From CAYUJH01 sp964394585 (GTDB lineage Bacteria; Bacteroidota; Bacteroidia; Cytophagales; Flammeovirgaceae): a stretch of DNA of 24,221 bases. Of this stretch, positions 7,236-15,045 are shown in pieces (the first letter of the stretch is position 1; each line of letters starts with the position of its first letter). The notes beneath the pieces are model-generated. The model saw only the letters and a list, made by a program, of their open reading frames with translations, was not told the DNA's origin and did no database searches. The position numbers were made by a program, and so were the translations under genes. The stretch lies in contig CAYMYI010000062.1 in assembly GCA_964394585.1 (NCBI GenBank), forward strand, positions 1 through 24,221, written 5' to 3'.

Positions 7236-7654
7236 GAAGGAAAGTTACAAAGTAATGTAGGTAAAATCGGGAGCAGTTCGGCTTCAGAATTAAATTTTTG
7301 GTATTGAGATACCGGAAAAGCCTGCCCTATCCGCTCGAAAAAAGGATGTTGCCCTGCTTGCCAAATTGCTGTGGCGTGCTTTTGCTTCATAAAACGCCGT
7401 AATAAAGGCTGTAGGGTACGTACAGAGGCTGTTTCAGCATCGATTTGGACAACTACGTGCAAAAAATGAGCTTCTTCGGTAAAACGCTTGGCATAGTGTA
7501 AGGTTTGTTCTTCGGAATAATTATCGATTTCTAACAGCCGTTCTTGGGGCACAAATACACGCAAAGCACGGGGCAGCCGAGCATTGAACCAAAACGTTGG
7601 CTGTAGGGAAACCCCTACGAAAAGACAAAAAGAGTTATCGGGGAAAAAAGCCAT
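7232..7654 (-). CDS. Hypothetical protein coupled to DUF58 gene
   Basis: A 140-residue protein that I do not recognise. It has no clear signal peptide or membrane helix; the N-terminus is mildly hydrophobic (FFPDNSFCLFVGVSL). The middle (LHVVVQIDAETASVRTLQPLLRRF) looks like a beta strand followed by a helix in a compact alpha/beta fold. Several aromatic residues and a basic stretch (RRFMKQKHA) are present. It is the first gene of a two-gene unit, and its last 4 bases overlap the DUF58 start. That argues for a real gene working with DUF58. Position alone suggests a partner or regulator; nothing in the sequence shows an enzymatic motif. Its start is 133 nt from the divergent SNF2 gene. Confidence 0.65.
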   Translation of the reverse strand: MAFFPDNSFCLFVGVSLQPTFWFNARLPRALRVFVPQERLLEIDNYSEEQTLHYAKRFTEEAHFLHVVVQIDAETASVRTLQPLLRRFMKQKHATAIWQAGQHPFFERIGQAFPVSQYQKFNSEAELLPILPTLLCNFPS

Positions 7655-7787
7655 CTTTCAAAAATAACGACTTTGCACGAAGCCCACGGTTCACTTTCGT
7701 AATCTGCTTGGTTTTCCATATTTTTGGAAGCTATAACGCTTGCCTAAAATGGCAAATTCCTGCGGTTTCGTTGCTTCTATTTTTTTC

Positions 7788-10724
7788 ATGAAAGTATCTA
7801 CTAAAAAACCTTTTCAAATTGTTTATGCGCTATTTGAGCATCAGTATCTTGGTATACTGTTCGAATCGTTTGTAGTGCAGTTAGACGAATACAACAAACT
7901 TACCTTACAGCATCAGAATATTTCTTCGATGAACGCTTCGGAGTTTGCTTCCGGGCTCGACTCGCTCGACTACGAATTGATCGAACTGATGGACTCGATG
8001 CAACAAGATGCCATCATCAAAAAATTTTATAATAAGAAGGTAAAGCCGGCAGAGTTTTTTTTGCAGGAATACGATAAGGAAAAAGGCAATAAACCGTTAC
8101 AAGAGGCAATCTATCAGTACCTTGAAAAACGAAGAAAGGAAATTTTGAAGCGCCTACCGCATAAGTTACTGTTCGAAATGGCGAACGACGGGGAGCCTAC
8201 TCATAAGCATATTGAAATAGACCCTGAGCAAGCTACGGTGCTTTTTCATTTCTTTAGAAACGAAGATAACACCCACTATTTCCCTACGATAAAGCACAAC
8301 GGCACCCTTCTCGACTACCAATACCAACATGCAAGTATTATTTGCGATAACCCCGCTTATCTGCTGCTCAACCAAAAACTATATACGTTCCGCAACCATA
8401 TCGATGGAAAAAAACTGCGACCTTTTTTGAATAAAAAAAGAATCATCATTCCGAAGAAAATAGAAGAAACCTACTACAAGAAATTTGTAACCTCTGTAGT
8501 GCAAACGTGCGATGTAAACGCAAAAGGCTTTCAAATTGAAAACATCAATGTTGCGCCTAAAGCTGTACTTACCCTTAGCGAAATAAGCACCAAAGCAGCC
8601 ACTCTTTTTGGCGATGAAGGTACTACGGCGGTGGAAGAGGAAGAAAAAATGCTTTTTCAGCTTACGTTTCAATACGGAGCATTTTGCCTTTCGTGCGAGG
8701 TATTAGAACCGGTTTCGGTACAACTACACCACGATGCTGAACAAGACCTTTACACTTTTTACAAAATCCATCGCAATGCGGAGCTGGAGGCACAAGTGCT
8801 TGAAGCCTTGGCAAATGCGGGTCTTTCCCTTACAAGGGGCAAAGCAGTGATGGAAAAAACACAGGCTTTTGGCTGGCTGAACAACACCCGCAACTTGTTA
8901 CAAAACTTGGGTATTAGCCTGGAACAGCAAACCATATCCGAAGAAAAACAGTATTTTTTGGGTACGGCAGAAATCAAGGTGGAAATCACCGAAAAAAACG
9001 ATTGGTTTGATATAAACGCTGTAGTTCAATTTGGTGAGTTCAGTATCCCTTTCCTAAACCTGCGTAAACTCATTCTTTCAGGCAAAAAGGAGTTTACACT
9101 TCCGAATGGGGAAATAGCGGTAATCCCCGATACGTGGTTCAGCCAATATGCCGAACTTTTTCATTTTGTGCGCTCCGGAAAAGAAGACAACCGCCTTGAA
9201 AAACATCACCTGGCATTGGTGAACCAAATGGCAGAAGAAAAATTAGCTTCGGTGAGTTTAAGCAAAAAGATGCAGCAGCTTCAGCACTTCGAAAAAATTG
9301 AAGAAGCCCCCATGCCCAAGCGTTTTAAAGGAAAGCTACGCCCTTACCAAAAGGCAGGGTTCAACTGGTTGCACTTTCTCAATAAATATAACTTTGGGGG
9401 CTGCCTAGCCGACGATATGGGTCTTGGAAAAACGGTGCAAACGCTTGCCATGTTGCAGGCGTGCAAAGAAGAAGCCGGCACCGAAAAACTGCCCGCTACC
9501 TTGCTAGTAATGCCTACTTCGCTGCTTTACAATTGGCAAATGGAAGCGCGAAAGTTTACCCCCGACATGCGTGTGTGGCGTTACACCGGCACCGATCGTA
9601 TTAAAGATGTTCGCCGGTTCGATTTGTTTGATTTGGTAATCACCTCGTATGGGATTGTGCGCATAGACATCGAAATCTTATCGGCATATCGGTTCAATTA
9701 CATTATTTTGGATGAGTCTCAGGTAATCAAAAACCCAACTTCCATCATTGCTAAGGCTGTAAACCAGTTGCAGGCAAACCATCGGCTGATTCTTACCGGA
9801 ACACCTATCGAAAACACTACGCTCGATTTATGGTCGCAGATGAATTTTGTGAACCCCGGTTTGCTCGGTAGCCAAGCATTCTTCAAGAAGAAGTACCAAC
9901 ATCCTATTGAAAAACAAAAAGATGAGGATGTAGCGCTGAAACTCCACCGAACCATCAAGCCATTTGTATTACGCCGCCACAAAGCACAAGTAGCTACCGA
10001 GCTGCCAGGCAAGGTTGAAAAGGTACAATATTGCGATATGTCGGCAGCTCAGAAAAAAGTGTACGAGGAAACCAAATCGCAGTATCGAAATCAGATTTTA
10101 AAGCAGATTGAAATGGAAGGGCTTGCCAAATCGCAGTTTGTATTGTTGCAAGGGCTTACCAAGTTGCGTCAGATTGCCAACCATCCGCTACTCGCCGCCG
10201 CCGACTACGACGGCGATTCGGGTAAAATGGCAGATATTACCTACATGCTAGAAAACGCGATAGGGAAAGATCATAAAATCCTTATTTTCAGTCAGTTTGT
10301 AAAGCACCTTGGGTTACTAAAAAAACACTTGGAATACCGAAAAATACCCTATGCATATTTGGATGGTTCTACTCGTAACCGCGAAGAGGAGGTACGCCGT
10401 TTCCAGGAAAACCCTAATATTCCACTGTTTTTAATTTCGTTGAAAGCCGGAGGCTTGGGGCTGAACCTCACCGCCGCCGACTATGTGTTCATTTTAGATC
10501 CATGGTGGAACCCTGCCGTAGAATCGCAAGCAGTGGATCGGGCGTATCGAATCGGGCAAGCCAACAAGGTATTTATCTACAAGTTCATCACGCGCGATAC
10601 GGTAGAAGAAAAAATCTTGGCACTCCAAGAAAATAAGAGGCAACTGGCTAAAAGTTTAATCACCACCGAAGATAGCTTCGTGAAATCGCTTTCAAAAGAA
10701 GATATTGAAGCGTTGTTGGGGTAA
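7788..10724 (+). CDS. SNF2-family DNA-dependent ATPase (bacterial Swi2/Snf2-like)
   Basis: A 978-residue superfamily 2 ATPase of the SNF2 branch, which translocates on double-stranded DNA and remodels protein-DNA complexes. The C-terminal half has all motifs: I with GLGKT (545-549), II with DESQ at 642-645 (instead of DEAH), III as LTGTPIEN, then IV-VI with GGLGLNLTAADYV and AVDRAYRIGQ. The first 500 residues form an alpha/beta region common to Bacteroidota homologues; I cannot assign a fold beyond that. ATG at 7788 (MKVSTKKPFQ) is taken as the start; the upstream in-frame TTG at 7740 adds 16 residues with no family look. No methylase, nuclease or phage-defence partner flanks it, so it is probably a housekeeping factor like RapA rather than a defence ATPase. 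Divergent from the gene at 7654. Confidence 0.9.
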   Translation: MKVSTKKPFQIVYALFEHQYLGILFESFVVQLDEYNKLTLQHQNISSMNASEFASGLDSLDYELIELMDSMQQDAIIKKFYNKKVKPAEFFLQEYDKEKGNKPLQEAIYQYLEKRRKEILKRLPHKLLFEMANDGEPTHKHIEIDPEQATVLFHFFRNEDNTHYFPTIKHNGTLLDYQYQHASIICDNPAYLLLNQKLYTFRNHIDGKKLRPFLNKKRIIIPKKIEETYYKKFVTSVVQTCDVNAKGFQIENINVAPKAVLTLSEISTKAATLFGDEGTTAVEEEEKMLFQLTFQYGAFCLSCEVLEPVSVQLHHDAEQDLYTFYKIHRNAELEAQVLEALANAGLSLTRGKAVMEKTQAFGWLNNTRNLLQNLGISLEQQTISEEKQYFLGTAEIKVEITEKNDWFDINAVVQFGEFSIPFLNLRKLILSGKKEFTLPNGEIAVIPDTWFSQYAELFHFVRSGKEDNRLEKHHLALVNQMAEEKLASVSLSKKMQQLQHFEKIEEAPMPKRFKGKLRPYQKAGFNWLHFLNKYNFGGCLADDMGLGKTVQTLAMLQACKEEAGTEKLPATLLVMPTSLLYNWQMEARKFTPDMRVWRYTGTDRIKDVRRFDLFDLVITSYGIVRIDIEILSAYRFNYIILDESQVIKNPTSIIAKAVNQLQANHRLILTGTPIENTTLDLWSQMNFVNPGLLGSQAFFKKKYQHPIEKQKDEDVALKLHRTIKPFVLRRHKAQVATELPGKVEKVQYCDMSAAQKKVYEETKSQYRNQILKQIEMEGLAKSQFVLLQGLTKLRQIANHPLLAAADYDGDSGKMADITYMLENAIGKDHKILIFSQFVKHLGLLKKHLEYRKIPYAYLDGSTRNREEEVRRFQENPNIPLFLISLKAGGLGLNLTAADYVFILDPWWNPAVESQAVDRAYRIGQANKVFIYKFITRDTVEEKILALQENKRQLAKSLITTEDSFVKSLSKEDIEALLG

Positions 10725-10758
10725 ACTCTGGCGTGTATTTACGCTCATCTGTTTTGAC

Positions 10759-10796
10759 CTATCGAAAATTCGCATTGTCCTTTTACAAAGGGATAG
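10759..10796. terminator. Branched hairpin between convergent genes, possible bidirectional terminator
   Basis: CTATC (10759-10763) pairs with GATAG (10792-10796). Inside it, CCTTT/AAAGG (10779-10791) forms a hairpin with a TAC loop, and CGAAAATTCG can form a second small one. It lies between the SNF2 stop and the tetR stop, where a shared terminator would be expected, but there is no U-tract, so confidence is low. Confidence 0.25.
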
Positions 10797-10833
10797 ATGG
10801 CGAGTGCCTTTGGTGTAGCGGTTGTTAAATGCA

Positions 10834-11415
10834 TCAATCCAATACGGAAAGAGCCATATGTACCGTAGCCATGAGTTCTTTACGGCTAGGGTTAGTTTTA
10901 CCTACCAGTCGCATCCCATTTTGGAGTAAGAATAGGAGCGAGGCAATTGCTTTGAGGTCTTTCTCTGGGCTGATTTCCCTCTGATCTACCCCTTTTTGAA
11001 GATACTGTAAAAAGATACTTTCAAAATCGTGGCGGTTTTGTAACGAAAAGTTCGCCACGAACCGATCTTGGTTGGCAAGTTCGGCGGTGCTATTTACTAC
11101 GAAGCAGCCCTTTTGGTCGGCGTCGTTCAGAATATCTTCTACGTTGAACTCGAAAAGCTTCTGAAATCCCTCGCGTACGGAGGCGTGAGCCTGTAAAAAC
11201 TCGATGATGCGCTGGCGATTGAGCGTTCGGTATTTTTCTAAAGCACGGCGGTAGAGTTCCTCTTTCCCGCCGAACGTATCGTATAGGCTTGCGCGGTTAA
11301 TGCCAAGGTAATCTACCAGGTTTTGGATAGAGGTGGCGTGGCATCCTTGCTTCCAGAAAAGCTCCATGGCTTTTTCGAGCACTTCGTCTTCGTTAAATTG
11401 TTTAGGTCTGGGCAT
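10834..11415 (-). CDS. TetR/AcrR-family transcriptional regulator
   Basis: A 193-residue TetR-type repressor. The N-terminal helix-turn-helix domain spans about residues 8-54, with the typical segments EVLEKAMELFWKQG, TSIQNLVDYLGINRASLYDTFG and KEELYRRALEKY. The C-terminal part is a variable all-helical ligand-binding and dimerisation domain containing Cys104 (GCFVVNS). The inducer is unknown. It lies downstream of an SDR gene on the same strand. A near-palindrome (GGAATAATTGTTCC) at 11474-11487, 58 nt before its start, recurs upstream of the SDR gene, so both autoregulation and control of the SDR gene are likely. Its leader also contains an 11-bp intrinsic terminator that ends 7 nt before the start codon. 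Confidence 0.92.
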   Translation of the reverse strand: MPRPKQFNEDEVLEKAMELFWKQGCHATSIQNLVDYLGINRASLYDTFGGKEELYRRALEKYRTLNRQRIIEFLQAHASVREGFQKLFEFNVEDILNDADQKGCFVVNSTAELANQDRFVANFSLQNRHDFESIFLQYLQKGVDQREISPEKDLKAIASLLFLLQNGMRLVGKTNPSRKELMATVHMALSVLD

Positions 11416-11422
11416 AAGCTTT

Positions 11423-11459
11423 AAAAAAGAGAAGGTTGAAAACTAAGCTTTCAACCTTC
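11423..11459 (-). terminator. Intrinsic terminator directly before tetR start
   Basis: GAAGGTTGAAA and TTTCAACCTTC (plus 11431-11441 and 11449-11459) pair over 11 bp with a 7-nt loop. In the minus direction this is followed by TC and six T (11428-11423). It would end the SDR transcript. Because it ends only 7 nt before the tetR ATG, any tetR message starting upstream must read through it. Confidence 0.82.
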
Positions 11460-11473
11460 AAAAGAAAAGTTAT

Positions 11474-11487
11474 GGAATAATTGTTCC
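11474..11487. promoter_or_regulatory. Probable TetR operator 1 (upstream of tetR)
   Basis: The near-palindrome GGAATAATTGTTCC is followed by six A. The sequence is identical over 21 bp (11473-11493) to the copy at 12329-12349. The half-sites TGGAA and TTCCA are separated by TAATTG. The site lies 58 nt before the tetR start, between the SDR stop and the terminator. Two identical operator-like sites beside a TetR gene are strong circumstantial evidence; binding itself is inferred. Confidence 0.72.
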
Positions 11488-11505
11488 AAAAAATTGAAAA
11501 AAAAT

Positions 11506-12261
11506 TTAGTTCAGTACCGGGTTGATATTAATTCCTCCATCAATGTTGTACTCCCCTCCGGTGATATACCAAGCGTCATCGGAAGCAAGGAAGGTAACCA
11601 GCTTGGCAATTGCCTCGGGAGTCCCGAATTTTTTGAGTGGCACACGGTTTTGCATAGCACCGGCAAAATCGTGAAGGGCATCTTCTGGTAAGCCCGATTT
11701 TTCGAAGATAGGAGTGTTCACAGGGCCGGGGTTTACGGCATTCACACGTATGTTGCGAGGGGCGAGCTCCGTAGCGGCTGTTCGGGTAAACGAGTTGAGG
11801 GCGGCTTTGCTAGCGGCATAAATTGCCGTATTTGCCATCCCTGTGTAGGCATTTACTGAAGAGAGGTTAATTACAGAAGCCCCATCGTTCAAGATTGGTA
11901 AGAACTTTTGTAGAGTAAACACAGCCCCTTTAAAGTTGATGTCCATTTGGGAGTCGTAAACTTCTTCGCTGATATGCCCAATAGGCGCAGGCAGGAAAAT
12001 GCCGGCGTTAATGAACAGGATATCCACCTTGCCAAATTTGGCTTCTACTTCTTCTGCAAGGCGATCGAGCGCCTTGAGGTCTGCTTGGTCAGCCACGATG
12101 CCCGTAGCACCTAGCGCTTGGGCAGCTTTTTCTACTTTTTCTGCCGAGCGCCCCGTGATGGCTACTTGTGCGCCTTTTTCGATTAATTCTTGTGCAGTGG
12201 CAAATCCAATGCCGCTGTTACCTCCGGTTACTACGGCTACTTTTCCTTGTAGTGTACTCAT
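11506..12261 (-). CDS. Short-chain dehydrogenase/reductase (SDR) family oxidoreductase
   Basis: A 251-residue classical SDR with a Rossmann fold. The cofactor motif TGGNSGIG is at 12-19, NAG at 85-87, and the catalytic triad is Ser135, Tyr148 and Lys152 in YAASK. The cofactor could be NADP(H), since Arg38 follows the second strand (TGRS), but this is not proven. The substrate is unknown; proteins like this often reduce or oxidise small alcohols, ketones or quinones. The start is the ATG at 12261 (MSTLQGKVAVVTGG); a TTG at 12345 would add 28 residues across the operator and is rejected. A TetR gene lies downstream on the same strand, and twin operators flank the gene, so expression is probably induced by a compound that releases TetR. 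Confidence 0.92.
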   Translation of the reverse strand: MSTLQGKVAVVTGGNSGIGFATAQELIEKGAQVAITGRSAEKVEKAAQALGATGIVADQADLKALDRLAEEVEAKFGKVDILFINAGIFLPAPIGHISEEVYDSQMDINFKGAVFTLQKFLPILNDGASVINLSSVNAYTGMANTAIYAASKAALNSFTRTAATELAPRNIRVNAVNPGPVNTPIFEKSGLPEDALHDFAGAMQNRVPLKKFGTPEAIAKLVTFLASDDAWYITGGEYNIDGGININPVLN

Positions 12262-12329
12262 GTTCTTTTGAAAATTTTTTGTTTTTAAAATACTAGAATG
12301 AATGTTCTGAAATAGTAAATCAATATATT

Positions 12330-12343
12330 GGAATAATTGTTCC
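12330..12343. promoter_or_regulatory. Probable TetR operator 2 (upstream of the SDR gene)
   Basis: This is the second copy of GGAATAATTGTTCC, identical to the site at 11474-11487 and also followed by six A. Its left flank extends the palindrome to TTGGAA/TTCCAA. It lies 68 nt before the SDR start codon, in the gap after hemC. A promoter is expected to overlap it: on the minus strand the T-run and TTGG at the edge of the site are followed by a TATATTG stretch. The exact -33/-7 elements are uncertain. Confidence 0.72.
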
Positions 12344-12405
12344 AAAAAAGAGTAAAATATTTTCTTTTCGTACTCATTTTTGCTGAAAAAAGCTGAAAAT
12401 ACCGC

Positions 12406-13344
12406 TTAATCGTGTTTTTGGTCGCGTATCTCGGCAAGAATTTCCGCTCCGCCGGCGTCCAAAACATCTTGAGCGATTCGGTTACCCAAGGGTTCTGCGT
12501 CGGATAGTGCCGCAACGCCGGCTTTGCGAATAAGCGAAGAGCCATTGAGCGAAATCACCCCTGCTGTAAAATGAATTTGTTGCCCTTTAACCTCCGCCAG
12601 CCCAAATGCAGGGATACTGCACCCCCCTTGTAGCGTTTTTAAGAATGCGCGTTCGGTTGTAAGCGCTGTATGCGCAGTGGGGTGTTTCAAGGTATTTATG
12701 CAAAGCGCTTTTAGCGAGGGGTTTAGCGTATTGGCTACTTGGATGGCTAAACTGCCTTGCCCCACTGCCGGGGTGAAGGTTTGCGTTGGAAATTCCATGG
12801 TAATATGTTGTGCATATTCCATTCGGTGAACACCTGCATAGGCAAGCATAAGGGCATCGCAATGTCCATCTTCGAGTTTACGCATGCGGGTTTGTAAGTT
12901 GCCTCGTAGGTTCACAATATGGCACTGTGGAAAAAAGTGGCGCAACAGGGCGGTTCTTCGCACCGAAGAGGTACCGATCGTAAGGGTAGGTTGGCTTTCG
13001 AGCGAGTGGTTAGGCTGCAGACTTACGAGCACATCGTGCATGGCTTCGCGCTCGGTAAAGGCTATAATAGGGAGGTCTTCAGGGAGTGTAGCAGGCATGT
13101 CTTTCGCACTGTGTACGGCAAGATCGATTTCTCCGTGGCGCAATCCTTCTTCCAATTCTTCGGTAAACAAGCCTTTGCCTCCAATTTTGGAAAGCGCTTG
13201 ATCTAGAATTTTATCGCCTTTGGTTTCAATAGTTACAATTTCGGTGGTAGCGCCTGCGGCATGTAGCTTTTCGGCAACGTAATGCGCTTGCCATAAAGCG
13301 AGTTTACTGCCACGGGTTCCTATGCGTAAACGTGATGTACTCAT
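12406..13344 (-). CDS. hemC: Hydroxymethylbilane synthase (porphobilinogen deaminase)
   Basis: HemC joins four porphobilinogen molecules into hydroxymethylbilane in haem biosynthesis, in the cytoplasm. The 312-residue protein opens with the typical RIGTRGSKLALWQA and has KGLFTEELEEGL and DLAVHSAKDMP near residues 75-105. Cys242 in LQGGCSIP is the attachment point of the dipyrromethane cofactor. All expected regions are present and the length is normal. Its ATG overlaps the miaA stop by 4 nt, so the two genes are translationally coupled even though their pathways differ. The TetR-controlled SDR gene begins about 145 nt downstream on the same strand; no clear terminator was found in that gap. 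Confidence 0.96.
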   Translation of the reverse strand: MSTSRLRIGTRGSKLALWQAHYVAEKLHAAGATTEIVTIETKGDKILDQALSKIGGKGLFTEELEEGLRHGEIDLAVHSAKDMPATLPEDLPIIAFTEREAMHDVLVSLQPNHSLESQPTLTIGTSSVRRTALLRHFFPQCHIVNLRGNLQTRMRKLEDGHCDALMLAYAGVHRMEYAQHITMEFPTQTFTPAVGQGSLAIQVANTLNPSLKALCINTLKHPTAHTALTTERAFLKTLQGGCSIPAFGLAEVKGQQIHFTAGVISLNGSSLIRKAGVAALSDAEPLGNRIAQDVLDAGGAEILAEIRDQKHD

Positions 13345-14279
13345 GCGTTTTTTTGAATGGTTTGTTCGATAAAAGCTACAATATTCTCAAACTCTTCGGG
13401 ATGAAACCAAGTAAAGTCCTCATCTTTTCGAAACCAAGTGAGTTGACGCTTGGCGTATCGGCGGCTGTTTTGCTTAAGTAGGCGTATGGTTTCGCTCCAA
13501 TCGTATGCCCCTGCCCAATGGGCAAAAAACTCGCGGTATCCTACTGTCTGCAAGGCGTTTAAATGCTGATAGGGTAACAAGAGGCGCGCTTCCTGTACCA
13601 ATCCATTGGCGAGCATCATGTCCATACGTTGGTTGATCCTTTCGTAGAGCTCATCGCGATCTCGGTTCAGCATAATTTTTAAAGTTTGGAAAGAACGCGG
13701 TTTGGATTTCCCTTTCCGAAAACTTGAAAACGGCTTTCCGGTAAAGCGAATCACTTCCAGAGCGCGCATCAACCGTTGTGGGTTCTGCAAGTCTACTTCA
13801 TGATAATACGTTTCATCGCTTTGTTGTAAGGCTTCTTGCAAAGCCGGCAAACCATGTTTTTCATAAAAATGTCTGATTTGTTCTCGAACTGCATCAGGGA
13901 CTTTGGGTAGCTCGTCGAATCCTTCGCACACAGCTTTAAGAAATAGCCCCGAGCCTCCGGTGAGGATCACCACCTTATTTTTACGATGCAGTTGGGTAAT
14001 GCGAGCTAGGGCGTCTTGTTCGTATTGTCCAACGTCGTAGGCTTCTGTAATAGAAATATGTCCTACAAAATGATGAGGCACTTCTTCCATTTCTTCTTTA
14101 GTTGGTTTAGCGGTGCCAATCTGCATTTCTTTGTAAAATTGGCGCGAGTCTGCCGATACTACCTCAGTGTGGAAGTGTTTAGCCAATTGCACACAAAGTG
14201 CGGTTTTCCCTACAGCCGTAGGGCCTGCAACTACCACTAACCAAGGCTTTTCCGATTGGGTATGGCTCGCCTGCAACAT
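13341..14279 (-). CDS. miaA: tRNA dimethylallyltransferase
   Basis: MiaA transfers a dimethylallyl group to N6 of A37 in tRNAs that read codons starting with U. The chosen start at 14279 gives 312 residues, normal for the family. It has the P-loop GPTAVGKT at 19-26, SADSRQFYKEM (Asp44) and the catalytic region YDVGQYEQDA. TGGSGLFLKAV follows (usually GGTGLY), and the C-terminal part ends with LTWFRKDEDFTWF. An extension to 14414 would add 45 residues running through the divergent coaX gene and is rejected. Together with hemC it forms a two-gene unit with a 4-nt overlap. Its start is 40 bp from the divergent coaX start, so the two promoters are squeezed together or reach into the coding regions. 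Confidence 0.95.
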   Translation of the reverse strand: MLQASHTQSEKPWLVVVAGPTAVGKTALCVQLAKHFHTEVVSADSRQFYKEMQIGTAKPTKEEMEEVPHHFVGHISITEAYDVGQYEQDALARITQLHRKNKVVILTGGSGLFLKAVCEGFDELPKVPDAVREQIRHFYEKHGLPALQEALQQSDETYYHEVDLQNPQRLMRALEVIRFTGKPFSSFRKGKSKPRSFQTLKIMLNRDRDELYERINQRMDMMLANGLVQEARLLLPYQHLNALQTVGYREFFAHWAGAYDWSETIRLLKQNSRRYAKRQLTWFRKDEDFTWFHPEEFENIVAFIEQTIQKNA

Positions 14280-14319
14280 AAAAAAACAGTTAAATTTTTT
14301 CAGAAAGATATACACTCTT

Positions 14320-15045
14320 ATGCAAATCGCCATTGATGTAGGTAACAGCCAAGTAAAGGTAGGCTTTTTTGAAGGAAGCATCCTGCAACATAAGCAAGTA
14401 GTAGAAACTGCCAAAGCGCTACAAGCCCTTATTGAGCAGTTTAATCCAAAGCACGGGATTATTGGGCAAGTAGGTACTGCTCCGTTTGCCGTTGCCGAAG
14501 TGCTTGAGTATTATGCGCTTCCGTGGCAAGAGTTTACGCATACCGTACCGGTGCCGCTTAAGAATGCGTACCAAACGCCTGATACGCTAGGAGTCGATCG
14601 TATGGCAGCGGCAGTAGGGGCTTGGGCCTGCTATGGGGAAATTCCTATGCTTATCGTGGATTTGGGTACTTGTGTTACCTACGAGTACGTGCGAGGTGGA
14701 GTCGTATACGAAGGAGGGGCTATTTCGCCGGGTTTGGCAATGCGTTTTAAGGCTATGGCGCACTTTACAGCCAAACTGCCCCTGCTGCAATTGGATGCTG
14801 TGCCTGAAGTGTTAGGGAAATCTACAGCAGCTTGCATGGAGTCGGGAGCGTTCCATGGTTTGCGTTTTGAAATAGAAGGAATGATTGAATTTTTTAAAAA
14901 TCAAGAAGAAGACCTACGGGTCATCTTAACAGGAGGAGATGCAAAAATTTTTGAATCTTCTTTAAAAGCTAACATCTTTGTAAATCAAAATTTAATCTTA
15001 GCAGGATTAAATGCAATCTTATTATTCAATGTCCGTGAGATTTAA
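14320..15045 (+). CDS. coaX: Type III pantothenate kinase
   Basis: CoaX phosphorylates pantothenate with ATP in the first step of coenzyme A synthesis. It is an ASKHA-fold enzyme that is not feedback-inhibited by CoA and often requires a monovalent cation. The 241-residue protein has the phosphate motif DVGNSQVKVG (Asp6), PDTLGVDRMAA at 87-97 with the likely catalytic Asp93, DLGTCVTYEY (from Asp114), GGAISPGL and LTGGDA. The start MQIAIDVGNS at 14320 is fixed by the first motif; an in-frame extension to 14167 overlaps miaA and is rejected. It leads a plus-strand cluster of envelope genes, and its last 17 nt overlap the outer-membrane protein gene. The family in Bacteroidota is commonly placed here. 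Confidence 0.95.
   Translation: MQIAIDVGNSQVKVGFFEGSILQHKQVVETAKALQALIEQFNPKHGIIGQVGTAPFAVAEVLEYYALPWQEFTHTVPVPLKNAYQTPDTLGVDRMAAAVGAWACYGEIPMLIVDLGTCVTYEYVRGGVVYEGGAISPGLAMRFKAMAHFTAKLPLLQLDAVPEVLGKSTAACMESGAFHGLRFEIEGMIEFFKNQEEDLRVILTGGDAKIFESSLKANIFVNQNLILAGLNAILLFNVREI

Noticed and set aside
7788..10724. SNF2 ATPase as part of a phage-defence system
   Set aside because: No methylase, nuclease, phospholipase-D or other defence partner is adjacent; flanking genes are DUF58 and TetR/SDR on the other strand.
12262..12345. Extended SDR start at a TTG codon
   Set aside because: It would add 28 residues with no SDR match and place coding sequence over the operator. The ATG at 12261 opens directly into the Rossmann fold.
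12366..12405. Short direct repeat (TTTTCAGC twice on the minus strand) after hemC
   Set aside because: It forms no stem and is too short to be meaningful; not a terminator.
12285..12545. Minus-strand frame across the hemC end and SDR promoter
   Set aside because: It runs out of frame through the hemC 3' end and the operator region; no recognisable protein features.
14280..14414. Extended miaA start
   Set aside because: The added 45 residues run antisense through the coaX start and have no family similarity.
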